Source: Lachnospiraceae bacterium (GTDB lineage Bacteria > Bacillota > Clostridia > Lachnospirales > Lachnospiraceae). From it: a stretch of DNA of 64,000 nt. Under the pieces are notes generated by a model. It saw only the letters and a list, made by a program, of their open reading frames with translations. It was not told where the DNA came from and ran no database searches. Shown here piece after piece: positions 42,180-51,549 of the stretch. How positions within the stretch are numbered: the first letter of the stretch is position 1; the number at the start of each line of letters is the position of its first letter. Location: NCBI GenBank assembly GCA_022791975.1, contig JAAWAC010000002.1:62001-126000 (forward strand), in the 5' to 3' direction. Position numbers and translations under genes: made by a program.

Positions 42180-44059
42180 TGTGCGGAATTAATGGCTTCA
42201 TTCAGTTTAAGCATGTGTTTGAGAAAGAAAAGATGCATAACATTGTGCATGAGATGAACGAGCATATTGTTCATAGAGGACCTGATGCAGAAGGCATATT
42301 TGCGGATGAGTCTTGTGCTCTTGGAATGCGGCGTTTGTCTATTATAGACATTGAAGGCGGGGCACAACCGATTTGGAATGAAAGCCATGATAAGCTTATT
42401 ATATTCAACGGAGAATTATATAATTTTAAGAAATTACAAGAGCAGCTACAGAGAGAAGGACACATTTTTAAGACTAATTCAGATACAGAGGTTGTTTTGC
42501 ATGGATTTGAAAGCTATGGGATAGGATTTCTCAAACAGATGGAGGGAATGTTTGCATTTGCAATCTATGATGTTTTATTGAAAAAATGGACGATTGCAAG
42601 AGACCGTGTTGGAGAAAAGCCTCTCTATTATTTTAGATCTAAAGAGTTTTTTATTTTTGCATCAGAATTAAAAAGTATTTTATCAACTGGAATTATAAAA
42701 AGAGAAATTGATATGGAGGCATTGTCTATTTATTTTCAGCTTACCTATATTCCAGCGCCTAAATCGATAATAAAAGATGTATTTAAATTACAGCCTGCAA
42801 CAGTGATGACGATAGATCATATTGGAGAAATAAATGAAGAAAAATATTGGGAATTAGATATAGATTATGAGGATGTTGAATATCAGGATTATAATATTTG
42901 CAAAAAAAAGTTAAGGGAAGCTTTGTTTGCATCTGTAGAGCAGAGGATGGTCAGTGATGTGCCTTTGGGGGCATTTCTGAGTGGAGGGTTTGACTCTTCT
43001 ATTATAGTCGGTATTATGTCGCAGATTTCTAAAGATCCGGTGAATACCTTTACCATAGGATTTAAAGAAAAACAATACGACGAAAGTCCGTTGGCAAAGC
43101 TGGTAGCCGAAAAACATAAAACAAACCATCATGTTTTAATGTTGGATTGGGATAGAGCTTTTGAAGATTTGGAAAAAATATTGAATAATATGGATGAGCC
43201 ATTTGCAGATTCCTCATTGATTGCAACTTATGCTGTTTCAAAGATGACAAAAGAATATGTCACGGTTGCATTGACAGGTGATGCGGGAGATGAACTTTTT
43301 GCGGGCTATGACAAATATTTAATTTCGTATTATGGAGAACTATATAAAAAGATACCAGCGGTAATAAGAAAAGTGCTTATAGAACCAGGAGTAAAAGCTT
43401 TACCTGTAAATAGTAGTTTGTCCAGAAAAGCAAATAAAGTAATATATACCACAAATTTGGATATTTATCAGCAAAGAAAGCAGTTAATGTGTTTAGGATT
43501 CAAAGATAAAGAGTTAAAACAGTTGATGAAAAGTGGCATGGTTGATCCTTTGAGCTTTATAGAGAATGAATATCAATATTTAAAGAATAGAGATGAGCAA
43601 CTGAGAACACAATACATCGATTTAAATATTGTATTGGAAGGTGATATGCTTACAAAGGTAGACCGGGCAAGTATGCTAGCTTCTCTGGAGACTCGTGTAC
43701 CATTGCTTGACAGCAGAGTAATAGAATTAGCTTTTAAAATGCCAACAAAATTTAAGATCAGTAAAAGGAATAGAAAAATCATATGGAAGGATACCTTTAA
43801 GGATTTGTTGCCGGAAGAACTATTTCATGCGCCAAAGCATGGATTTAGTGTACCCATAGGAAAGTGGCTAGAGACATCATTAGAAAAGCAGATATATAAA
43901 TATATTGCTCCTGAGTTTATTAAAGAACAGGGCTTATTTTCAGGAACATATATGAAACAACTAGTTGGTAAGCATATGAGTCATAAGGAAAATCGATACA
44001 GTGAACTATGGACATTTTTTGTATTTCAGTGGTGGTACGAGAAAAATATAATGGTTTAG
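42179..44059 (+). CDS. asnB: AsnB-type glutamine amidotransferase of the capsule locus
   Basis: A 626-residue class II amidotransferase: Cys2 nucleophile (MCGINGF), HRGPDAEG, RLSIIDIEGGAQP, FNGELYN in the glutaminase domain; ATP-binding SGGFDSS and GDAGDELFAGYDKY in the synthetase domain; C-terminal KHGFSVPIGKWL. Homologues inside O-antigen/capsule loci amidate uronic acids rather than make asparagine. Next to UDP-GalNAcA genes, conversion of GalNAcA to its amide is the likely task. The local base composition starts to become AT-rich inside this gene. Confidence 0.88.
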   Translation: MCGINGFIQFKHVFEKEKMHNIVHEMNEHIVHRGPDAEGIFADESCALGMRRLSIIDIEGGAQPIWNESHDKLIIFNGELYNFKKLQEQLQREGHIFKTNSDTEVVLHGFESYGIGFLKQMEGMFAFAIYDVLLKKWTIARDRVGEKPLYYFRSKEFFIFASELKSILSTGIIKREIDMEALSIYFQLTYIPAPKSIIKDVFKLQPATVMTIDHIGEINEEKYWELDIDYEDVEYQDYNICKKKLREALFASVEQRMVSDVPLGAFLSGGFDSSIIVGIMSQISKDPVNTFTIGFKEKQYDESPLAKLVAEKHKTNHHVLMLDWDRAFEDLEKILNNMDEPFADSSLIATYAVSKMTKEYVTVALTGDAGDELFAGYDKYLISYYGELYKKIPAVIRKVLIEPGVKALPVNSSLSRKANKVIYTTNLDIYQQRKQLMCLGFKDKELKQLMKSGMVDPLSFIENEYQYLKNRDEQLRTQYIDLNIVLEGDMLTKVDRASMLASLETRVPLLDSRVIELAFKMPTKFKISKRNRKIIWKDTFKDLLPEELFHAPKHGFSVPIGKWLETSLEKQIYKYIAPEFIKEQGLFSGTYMKQLVGKHMSHKENRYSELWTFFVFQWWYEKNIMV

Positions 44060-44077
44060 CTTCAGTAAAGGAGTTTT

Positions 44078-45532
44078 ATGGAAAATAATTCTATAAGATC
44101 AGAAAAACGTAATGAATATAATGTTTTTAGCAAAGGTGCTAATATATCTTTAATAATTTCAATAATATTTATTCCGATGCAATTATTGACAGCAGTAATT
44201 GCTTCACGCATATCGGAAGAAACTTCAGGAGTAATAAGTATCACAGAAATATATTATAATATTGTTGTTGCGTTTTTCTATTTTGGTGGAGAGACAGCTC
44301 TTATTAAATTGTTGTCAGATTATTCTGTGTTTACTCATAAAGTTAAATTTATACTTAGATATACATTTATATGTTTATTGTACTTTACAGCAACGATACT
44401 TTTTTTTAATTGTCTTGGAATAGATTTAATAAAATTGATAACTGCGTCGTCCAAGAAAACAAGTAATCTGATGTATATTTGTGCAGTTGTTATTATTGTG
44501 TTTAATATAGTAAACTCTTTTGTTAAAGAGCAATGTTTTTTTACTCAATATACGATTGGAAATAAAATATATCCCATTGTTACTTTTATTTGTGTGATTG
44601 TCTTATTGGTATATCCCAATGCTGACTTTGAATCATTAATATATTTTGTACTAATAATATTTATGCTTTTAAGCATAGTATACTTTGCAAAAATATTGAA
44701 GGAAAAAGGCGGAGGATTAGATTATAGTAACACTTTTTATATGCAAAAGTTTTTTCGGTTTTCCATATATATCCATTCATCAACAATTGTTGCTTTTATT
44801 TATGATAAAATTGACCAGATTTTAGTAAACAGATTTTTAGGTTTGAGTATACTAGGGGGATATTACTTAATAATAAAGGTTATAAATGTTGTAAAAATGG
44901 TGCCATTTTTATTTAATTCAGTGTACTATCCTTATATTTGTAAAAATGTAAGTAAAGATAATGCAAATGGTTTGATAAATAAATTAATAAAGAGGAATAT
45001 TGTGGCAATAGTGCCTGTATCCATTTTGTTGCTGTTGAATTCTAGATTGTGTATTTTGGTCTTATTTGGTGAGATATATTTAAAATATGATTACATTTTG
45101 CTGACATTACTGTTTTTTTTGATTCTATCTATACCAGGACAAATTTTAAATAATTTATTATTTGCTGTTGGTGAATCCAAAACCTATTTTTATATTAGTT
45201 TATTTTCTGTTATTATACAAGTAGGAACCTTATTTAGTTTAATTCAGAGGATAGGTTTGGTAAGTATTATAATATCAAAATTTCTTAGTTCTATTTTGAT
45301 TATTGTACTATGTAAAATTTTTTTGGATCGAAAAGGATATAGGATAAAGTTCAATAAAGAATATTATAGAGCTATGTTAATTGGAATTTTTTGTATGGTA
45401 GTGGCTTTTGTACAATTAAACTATTTTATAAGCTTTATAACATCTATAGTAATTACGTTGGCATATTGTTATAGATATCGTTATGATATAAAAGAAATTT
45501 TTTTAACTAAGGGAGGAGCAAGTGAAAAATAA
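44078..45532 (+). CDS. Wzx-type oligosaccharide flippase
   Basis: A 484-residue, very hydrophobic protein with 12-14 predicted helices of the polysaccharide-transport (MOP/Wzx) superfamily, moving the undecaprenyl-linked repeat unit across the membrane. N-terminal GANISLIISIIFIPMQLLTA and the central IYDKIDQILVNRFLG are typical. Strongly AT-rich, unlike the genes before 42 kb. Ends 11 nt into the next gene. Confidence 0.85.
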   Translation: MENNSIRSEKRNEYNVFSKGANISLIISIIFIPMQLLTAVIASRISEETSGVISITEIYYNIVVAFFYFGGETALIKLLSDYSVFTHKVKFILRYTFICLLYFTATILFFNCLGIDLIKLITASSKKTSNLMYICAVVIIVFNIVNSFVKEQCFFTQYTIGNKIYPIVTFICVIVLLVYPNADFESLIYFVLIIFMLLSIVYFAKILKEKGGGLDYSNTFYMQKFFRFSIYIHSSTIVAFIYDKIDQILVNRFLGLSILGGYYLIIKVINVVKMVPFLFNSVYYPYICKNVSKDNANGLINKLIKRNIVAIVPVSILLLLNSRLCILVLFGEIYLKYDYILLTLLFFLILSIPGQILNNLLFAVGESKTYFYISLFSVIIQVGTLFSLIQRIGLVSIIISKFLSSILIIVLCKIFLDRKGYRIKFNKEYYRAMLIGIFCMVVAFVQLNYFISFITSIVITLAYCYRYRYDIKEIFLTKGGASEK

Positions 45533-46505
45533 ACAATTATCAGTTATCATTCCAGCATATAATACACGAGACACCATAGAGAGATGTATAAAGTCTATAC
45601 CTGAAAAAGAGTACGTGGAAATAATAATAATTGATGATGGCTCCACAGACAGATTGTATCAATATCTTCAGGAGAAAAATTTCCTGTCTAAAAATGTAAA
45701 TTATTATAGACAGGAAAATAGAGGTGCAGCATATGCGAGGAATGTTGGATTACAAAAGGCTACAGGAACATATGTAATGTTTTTAGATTCCGACGATTAT
45801 TTAGATACACAAGCTTTGGAAAATGTGTTTAGAGATTGTATCAACAATAAATATGATATTTTCTATTATAGCTTTGTACAGGTTAGTGAAACCGGACAAA
45901 AAATTCGGGGGCGAGATTTGAGCAGATTTTCTGGCATTAAAAAGGCAGATTTAATATGCTATACCTTAGCCTGGAATTTACCTTGGGGACAATTTAAAAT
46001 AATTAATCGCAGATTGATAGATAAAAGAACAATTTTTGATGAGACAACAGAAAGATGTGAGGAACTGCAATTTACAATAAGTTGCTTAGAGAACTCTAGT
46101 AAAATAGGATTTTCTAGTGAAATTGTATATTATTATGTAAGACGGTATGAATCACTATCGAATAGTTGTTTATATAATGAAGAAAGCAATAAGAGAAAAG
46201 AGTTAATCAATAAAGTAATATTAAAATACGGAGATCTGTATGAAAGCGGGGTAGCCGCTTTTATTTTTGCTTCTTATATCCAGTATATGAAGATATATAC
46301 GGAACAAATTGATTCGCCTCAATATATGGAATTTTCTAAATATTGGGATGATATTATAAGGCCATATTTAAAAAAAGTAAATTTAAGATATATGAGAAAA
46401 ATCTATAATATTTTTTTAATAATTAGTAGAATATTTGGATGTAAATGGCTATACAAATTGTTTATATTTCGAAAAAGAATTGTATTAAAGGATGTGCGCA
46501 TATGA
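45522..46505 (+). CDS. Glycosyltransferase family 2
   Basis: A 327-residue GT-A enzyme with the family-2 N-terminus: SVIIPAYNTRDTIERCI, IIIDDGSTD, GAAYARNVGLQKATGTYVMFLDSDDY (metal-binding DSDD). The C-terminal part has no transmembrane helix. GTG start at 45522 behind GGGAGGAGC, overlapping wzx. Sugar specificity unknown. Codon use is AT-rich as in neighbours. Confidence 0.88.
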   Translation: MKNKQLSVIIPAYNTRDTIERCIKSIPEKEYVEIIIIDDGSTDRLYQYLQEKNFLSKNVNYYRQENRGAAYARNVGLQKATGTYVMFLDSDDYLDTQALENVFRDCINNKYDIFYYSFVQVSETGQKIRGRDLSRFSGIKKADLICYTLAWNLPWGQFKIINRRLIDKRTIFDETTERCEELQFTISCLENSSKIGFSSEIVYYYVRRYESLSNSCLYNEESNKRKELINKVILKYGDLYESGVAAFIFASYIQYMKIYTEQIDSPQYMEFSKYWDDIIRPYLKKVNLRYMRKIYNIFLIISRIFGCKWLYKLFIFRKRIVLKDVRI

Positions 46506-47650
46506 GTATAAGGAATAAAATATTAAAAATTGTTAATAAACCAGTCAAAAATATAAAGAGTTCGCAAACATTGTATGAGGCATTATTGACAAGTATAAAT
46601 TTAGGGAAGATTTATCCATGTATTTCATATAGACAGTCTGCGGAGAAAATAGCGTTGCTAATTGTAGAATCTCAATTAGAAGATGGAGGTTTTGATATTG
46701 GATATAATTTTCAGTTTGGGAAAGGCATGAAGAAAAAGAATAAAAAAGAATCTACATCTCCAGAGATTTTATCTTTATATGCGCTGATTGCTTATTATGA
46801 AATGTATCATGATAATAGAGTGGTTTCTGCCATTGATAAAGCGGTAGAATGGATTGTAAATAACTCTATAGAAGTAGATAAAAATTTATGGGCGATTCCT
46901 TATGCCCCCTGTTCCTATAGAGAGATACATATTACGAATGCAACATCATTTGCAGTGGCTGCATTAGCTTATTATACAAAAGTGTTTCAGAATGATATAT
47001 ATAAGCCGATTGTAAATGGAATGTTGACTTATATGAAAGAACAATTGGTTTTAAAAGAAGATTATGGATATTGGAATTATTTTGAGAATGAGTTGGTTAA
47101 TGATCCAGGATATAGCAAAATAGACAATTATCATATAGCACAACAATTATTTTATCACATGAAAGTGTCTGAAGTTTATAGCAATACGGATAATGTCTTT
47201 ATTGTTGAGAAGGTTAGCAGATATCTGCATTTTTTATTAGAAGAGTCTATAAAAGTGCCTTACACCATCGTTTTAGGAAAAAAATCTCAAGATATTCATA
47301 TTTGGGGATATTGTTCTTTATTGTCCTGTGAATGTTTATTGGGTGAAGGAGAGAAAGCAGAGGCTTTGAAAGATTTTATTATAGAGAAATTTTGGAATGG
47401 AAATTATTTTACTCCCGTTATAAATCAGGATGGAAAAGTATTAGATAATAATTATTATCCTAGATCTGATGCGTGGGTTTTACACTCCCTAAGTGAATAT
47501 ATAATGTTTAAAGATGATAAAAAAATTAAAGATATTGTAGATAAAGGTTTGGAGAGATTACAAAATAGTCAATATTGTGGACTGGAAAACCATGTGATTA
47601 CATTGAGAAAGAAAATTTTTACAAAATTAGTTTATATGATTAGAGGTTAA
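46502..47650 (+). CDS. Alpha/alpha-toroid-like protein of unknown function
   Basis: A 382-residue soluble protein with repeated helical hairpins and QLEDGGFD-, LSLYALIAYYEMY- and PRSDAWVLHSLSEY-type segments, suggestive of an alpha/alpha barrel such as those of prenyltransferase-like or glycosidase-like proteins. No catalytic motif recognised. ATG 46502 overlaps the glycosyltransferase stop (ATGAG at 46502 against TGA at 46503); the longer frame from 46445 lies inside that gene. Probable role in making or modifying the polysaccharide, possibly trimming or epimerising; unproven. Confidence 0.65.
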   Translation: MSIRNKILKIVNKPVKNIKSSQTLYEALLTSINLGKIYPCISYRQSAEKIALLIVESQLEDGGFDIGYNFQFGKGMKKKNKKESTSPEILSLYALIAYYEMYHDNRVVSAIDKAVEWIVNNSIEVDKNLWAIPYAPCSYREIHITNATSFAVAALAYYTKVFQNDIYKPIVNGMLTYMKEQLVLKEDYGYWNYFENELVNDPGYSKIDNYHIAQQLFYHMKVSEVYSNTDNVFIVEKVSRYLHFLLEESIKVPYTIVLGKKSQDIHIWGYCSLLSCECLLGEGEKAEALKDFIIEKFWNGNYFTPVINQDGKVLDNNYYPRSDAWVLHSLSEYIMFKDDKKIKDIVDKGLERLQNSQYCGLENHVITLRKKIFTKLVYMIRG

Positions 47651-47653
47651 AAA

Positions 47654-48838
47654 ATGAAGATCTGGATATTAACAAACGCATATTTACCAGAAACTGGAGG
47701 ATTAGTTACTTATACTAGAAGTCTAGCAAAAACAGTAAAGAATTTGGGATATGAAGTTGAGATAATAACTTCAAATGCAAAAGATAAGAGGTTAAAAAAA
47801 GTAGAAGAAATAGAAGGTGTAAAAGTAAGAAGAATAGATTTTTCTGGTATTATAGTTCCTAAAAAGATTATCACACCCCTTATTTTTTATACCAGAATAA
47901 AAAAAGAGTTAAGAAAGATAGACATAGGAAAAGATGACTTAGTAATATCACGATTTTATAGTTTTCAGGCGGCTGTATGTGATGTTTGGAAAGGAAGCAA
48001 AAATATTTTTATATCACCACTTGTAGCAGAAGAATTAAATAAACTAGATAAAAGAGACACAAGTTTTTTAAGAAAAATATATTTATCTCTTATTAATCCT
48101 CAGATAAAATATCTTGATAAAAAGGCGTTTAAGGGAGCACTATTTAAAGGGGTACTAAGTGAATCAAAAAGGAGTGAAGTTTCTAAATATTATCATGTTC
48201 CGTTAGAGCAAATAGCAGTTATCCGTCCGGGAGTGGATACAGATAGATTCTCTATACCTGATAAAGAGGAAAAAATTAGAATTAGAAATTTGTTGGGTTA
48301 TACCCCAAAAGATTTTGTGGTTGTCTGTGTTGGTAGATTGTCCAGTGAGAAAAACATTGAACAAGTGATAAAAGCGTTTAAATATATAAAAAATAATACT
48401 ATTAAATTGGCAATTATAGGTGAGGGCACATTAAGAAATGTTTTACAAAAGAAAATATCGGATATGGATTTAAAGGAACAGGTGATTTTGTATGGGGCAA
48501 AACAAAATGTCGAAGAGTTTTATCATATGGCAGATATGTTTGTACTTGTTAGTCGCTATGAAGGATTTGGCCATGTGTATTTGGAAGCATTATCTTGTGG
48601 CTTGTATTGTATCGCTGCAAAAAATAACCCACCATATTGTATTACTGCAAGTGACGAAATTTTGATTAATGATAAGCTGGGTAAATTGGTAGATTATGAT
48701 TCTTCACAGGACATTGCAAATGAAATTATAAATTTTTCTCAGCAAAAGGACATCTATGTTCAGTATAGGCATAATTATATTGAATCAAAATATAGCTGGA
48801 ATCAGCATTATAGTCAAATAGAAGAGGTTATAAAATGA
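47654..48838 (+). CDS. Glycosyltransferase family 4
   Basis: A 394-residue GT-B enzyme: N-terminal WILTNAYLPETGGLVTYTRSLA, central AVIRPGVDTDRFS, VCVGRLSSEKNIEQVI and donor-site SRYEGFGHVYLEALSCGLYCIAA. Starts 3 nt after the previous stop and overlaps the wzy start (ATGA). Specificity unknown. Confidence 0.9.
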   Translation: MKIWILTNAYLPETGGLVTYTRSLAKTVKNLGYEVEIITSNAKDKRLKKVEEIEGVKVRRIDFSGIIVPKKIITPLIFYTRIKKELRKIDIGKDDLVISRFYSFQAAVCDVWKGSKNIFISPLVAEELNKLDKRDTSFLRKIYLSLINPQIKYLDKKAFKGALFKGVLSESKRSEVSKYYHVPLEQIAVIRPGVDTDRFSIPDKEEKIRIRNLLGYTPKDFVVVCVGRLSSEKNIEQVIKAFKYIKNNTIKLAIIGEGTLRNVLQKKISDMDLKEQVILYGAKQNVEEFYHMADMFVLVSRYEGFGHVYLEALSCGLYCIAAKNNPPYCITASDEILINDKLGKLVDYDSSQDIANEIINFSQQKDIYVQYRHNYIESKYSWNQHYSQIEEVIK

Positions 48839-50061
48839 AGTTAATAGGAGCAGTAGTTGAGTTTTGTGCTGTTTTTTTAATTCTTGTTTTTTTCCCTTTT
48901 CCAAGTTCTGTGATTGGCTATTCAAAAAGTCTTTATATAAGTGAGTTTATTTTACTTATTTTTATATTGTATTTATTCTTAAAAAATAATTATAAAGTGT
49001 ATCTATGTAATACAATGTATATGCTTTTGACGTTAGTGGGAATAAATCTTCTTACTGTTTTTATTGCCTTTTTCAATGGAACTGTACAATTTAATATGTT
49101 ATCTGAGGTTTTAAGGGTAATAGAATGGATTGTAATATATCAATTTTTTAGTAATTGGATAAATAGAAATGGCTTTGAAATATTGCTGATTAGCATAGAA
49201 AAAACTCTCAAGGTGATGTATTTCTTGCTAATTCCTTTTTTTATAATAGAATTTTTTGATTTATCTTTCAAAGAATTGTTTAGAGTTGTATATTGTATGA
49301 GTAAATCAGGGAGTTATTTTAGTTCATATAGCAGGATCTCAGGCCCCTTTCGGAATCCCAATTTTTGTGCTGCGTGTATTGCAATATTTATGCTAGGAAT
49401 TCTTATGAGTAAATGTAATAATTTATATAAAATTTTTATTGCTCTTATTAGCTCTTTAATTATTTATTATACAGGATCAAGGACAGGTTTAGTATCTGCT
49501 ATAGTGGTATTAATAGTGGCATATACATGTAAAATTGTATATACTAAAAATAAAAATTTATGTATTAAGATTTTTATTTTTGTCTTTATAAGCGGTATAT
49601 TTTTAATGAATTTTCCTTTTGAAAAACTAACACGTTACAATAGTCGCATGGCTGACTTTGGGAAAGTATTAGGTTCATTTGGAGGTAGATTGGAGCTTTG
49701 GGTTGAAGCTTTGGGGGTATTTAAAGAAAATATTCTTTTGGGGGTTAATAAAAGAAATAATATTGTCTATGACAACCTCTACATTCAGTTATTAGTCCAA
49801 CATGGATTAATTGGATTTATCTTTTATGGAAGCTTTTACGCTATTAACTTTTGGAAAACTTTCAAAATTGTAAGAGAGAAAAAGAGTGACATTTCCTATT
49901 TCTCTTTTAGTGTTCAAACAGTTATTTTTGTTTTGGGAATAACTATGCAGGTTTTTGATGTTTTACAAATAGCTATTTGGTATTTTTTTACAGTAGCTTG
50001 TATTGATTGTTATAAATGTCTTGATTATAAAAAATACAACTGTAATTTTAGTAAGTTATAG
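48835..50061 (+). CDS. Wzy-type polysaccharide polymerase
   Basis: A 408-residue polytopic membrane protein of the O-antigen ligase/polymerase family: about 11 helices, RISGPFRNPNFCAACIAIFMLG and TGSRTGLVSAIVV in the middle, the large external loop GGRLELWVEALGVFKENILLGV and DNLYIQLLVQHGLIGFIFY. With the flippase it shows a Wzx/Wzy-dependent pathway. No chain-length regulator (Wzz/Wzc) gene lies in the window. Confidence 0.85.
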   Translation: MKLIGAVVEFCAVFLILVFFPFPSSVIGYSKSLYISEFILLIFILYLFLKNNYKVYLCNTMYMLLTLVGINLLTVFIAFFNGTVQFNMLSEVLRVIEWIVIYQFFSNWINRNGFEILLISIEKTLKVMYFLLIPFFIIEFFDLSFKELFRVVYCMSKSGSYFSSYSRISGPFRNPNFCAACIAIFMLGILMSKCNNLYKIFIALISSLIIYYTGSRTGLVSAIVVLIVAYTCKIVYTKNKNLCIKIFIFVFISGIFLMNFPFEKLTRYNSRMADFGKVLGSFGGRLELWVEALGVFKENILLGVNKRNNIVYDNLYIQLLVQHGLIGFIFYGSFYAINFWKTFKIVREKKSDISYFSFSVQTVIFVLGITMQVFDVLQIAIWYFFTVACIDCYKCLDYKKYNCNFSKL

Positions 50062-50077
50062 GTAAGAGGAATAATAA

Positions 50078-50992
50078 ATGCTTTTTAACTCATATATCTT
50101 TGTGCTATGTTTTTTACCGTTTTGTATTGTGGGATATTTTACTTTAAATCATTTTAAATATAAGGAATTGGCTCAAATTTTTTTATTGGGAATGTCTCTA
50201 TGGTTTTATGGATATTATAATATGAAATATTTAATTCTTATTATCAGTAGTATTGGAGTCAATTATATCTGTTATAAAGTTTTAAATTGTATAAAGGGAT
50301 ATCGACGTTGGTTATTTTTTATGACACTTTTGTTTAATTTAGGAGTTCTTTTTTATTTTAAATATTATAATTTTTTTCTGGAAAATGTTAATATAATTCT
50401 TCATCAAGATTTTATTTTAAAAACAATATTTCTACCTCTGGGAATCAGCTTTTTTACGTTTCAACAAATATCTTTTGTAATTGATGCATACAGAGGAGAA
50501 ATACCGAATTATAGTTTGTTAAATTACGCTTGTTTTGTAACCTTTTTTCCACAGTTAATTGCAGGGCCTATTGTAACGCATGATGAGTTGATTCCCCAGT
50601 TTATGGATGAAAGAAGAAAGCAATTTCAATGGGAGAATTTTGCGAAAGGAATATATATTTTTGTATTGGGCCTATCCAAAAAAGTATTATTGGCCGATAC
50701 TTTTGGCAATGCAGCAAATTGGGGATTTTTAAATGTAGCATTGCTGGATAGTAGTAATGCAATTTTAACGATGTTTTCTTATACAATACAAATTTATTTT
50801 GACTTTAGTGGATATTGTGATATGGCGATTGGAATTGGAAGAATGTTGAATATTGACTTGCCTTTAAATTTTAATTCTCCGTATAAAGCGCTAACAATCA
50901 CAGAATTCTGGTCTAAGTGGCATATGACTTTGACTAGATTTTTTACCAAATATATTTATATTCCTTTAGGTGGAAATCGGGGGGTATTTTGA
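50078..50992 (+). CDS. MBOAT O-acyltransferase, N-terminal fragment (frameshifted)
   Basis: 304 residues covering the first two thirds of an MBOAT acyltransferase (LPLGISFFTFQQISF, FPQLIAGPIVTH, YFDFSGYCDMAIGIGR, EFWSKWHMTLTRFF, YIPLGGNR). The frame is lost in a six-G tract at 50979-50984 just after GGNR and ends at TGA 50990. The conserved-His motif SGLWHGANW lies in the next frame. Adding one G would restore a continuous protein of about 482 residues, the normal family size. Without it this fragment should be inactive. Confidence 0.85.
   Translation: MLFNSYIFVLCFLPFCIVGYFTLNHFKYKELAQIFLLGMSLWFYGYYNMKYLILIISSIGVNYICYKVLNCIKGYRRWLFFMTLLFNLGVLFYFKYYNFFLENVNIILHQDFILKTIFLPLGISFFTFQQISFVIDAYRGEIPNYSLLNYACFVTFFPQLIAGPIVTHDELIPQFMDERRKQFQWENFAKGIYIFVLGLSKKVLLADTFGNAANWGFLNVALLDSSNAILTMFSYTIQIYFDFSGYCDMAIGIGRMLNIDLPLNFNSPYKALTITEFWSKWHMTLTRFFTKYIYIPLGGNRGVF
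50979..50984 (+). repeat. G6 homopolymer at the MBOAT frameshift
   Basis: Six consecutive G bases in an otherwise AT-rich gene, exactly where the MBOAT reading frame breaks. A tract of seven G would read through as NRGGILRTYCNV. Consistent with slipped-strand phase variation, a fixed mutation or a sequencing error. Confidence 0.7.
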
Positions 50993-51525
50993 GGACTTAC
51001 TGTAATGTTATGATTGTTTTTTGTGTAAGTGGGTTATGGCATGGTGCAAATTGGACCTTTGTTTTATGGGGGATTTGTCATGGTATATTTTGTTGTATAA
51101 CTAGACATAATAAAACGTTTTTTGAGAAGTTGCATCCAGCATTGAGCTGGATAATAACATTTTTGTTTTTAAACTTTACCTGGACGATTTTTCGAGCAGA
51201 GACAATTCGTGAAGGAGGACGTATACTTAATCGTATATTATTGTTTGATTTTGATAAAATAAACGATAATATTACATCTAGTTTTAATCTGCCCGAACTT
51301 TTATTTATAAATAAAAGATTTCCTATTTTGAGCATTTATCCACAGTTTTTTATGGTTGCCTTTTTTGTAATTGCAATATGGATCATGCTTGGATCTAAAA
51401 ATGCTTTTGTAAAAATGCAAGAGTTTGTTCCAACATCAAGAAAAATGATCAGCACTATAATATTGTTTGTCTGGTGTGTTTTTTCATTTTCTGGAGTTAG
51501 CACATTTTTGTATTTTAATTTTTGA
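50989..51525 (+). CDS. MBOAT O-acyltransferase, C-terminal fragment
   Basis: 178 residues that continue the interrupted MBOAT protein: RTYCNVMIVFCVSGLWHGANWTFVLWG carries the conserved histidine, followed by four more helices ending in STFLYFNF. The apparent TTG start at 50989 overlaps the stop of the first fragment and has no ribosome site, so independent translation is doubtful, although stop-restart at TTGA cannot be excluded. Confidence 0.8.
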   Translation: MRTYCNVMIVFCVSGLWHGANWTFVLWGICHGIFCCITRHNKTFFEKLHPALSWIITFLFLNFTWTIFRAETIREGGRILNRILLFDFDKINDNITSSFNLPELLFINKRFPILSIYPQFFMVAFFVIAIWIMLGSKNAFVKMQEFVPTSRKMISTIILFVWCVFSFSGVSTFLYFNF

Positions 51526-51549
51526 TTTTGCCAGAAAAGGAGGGATTTT

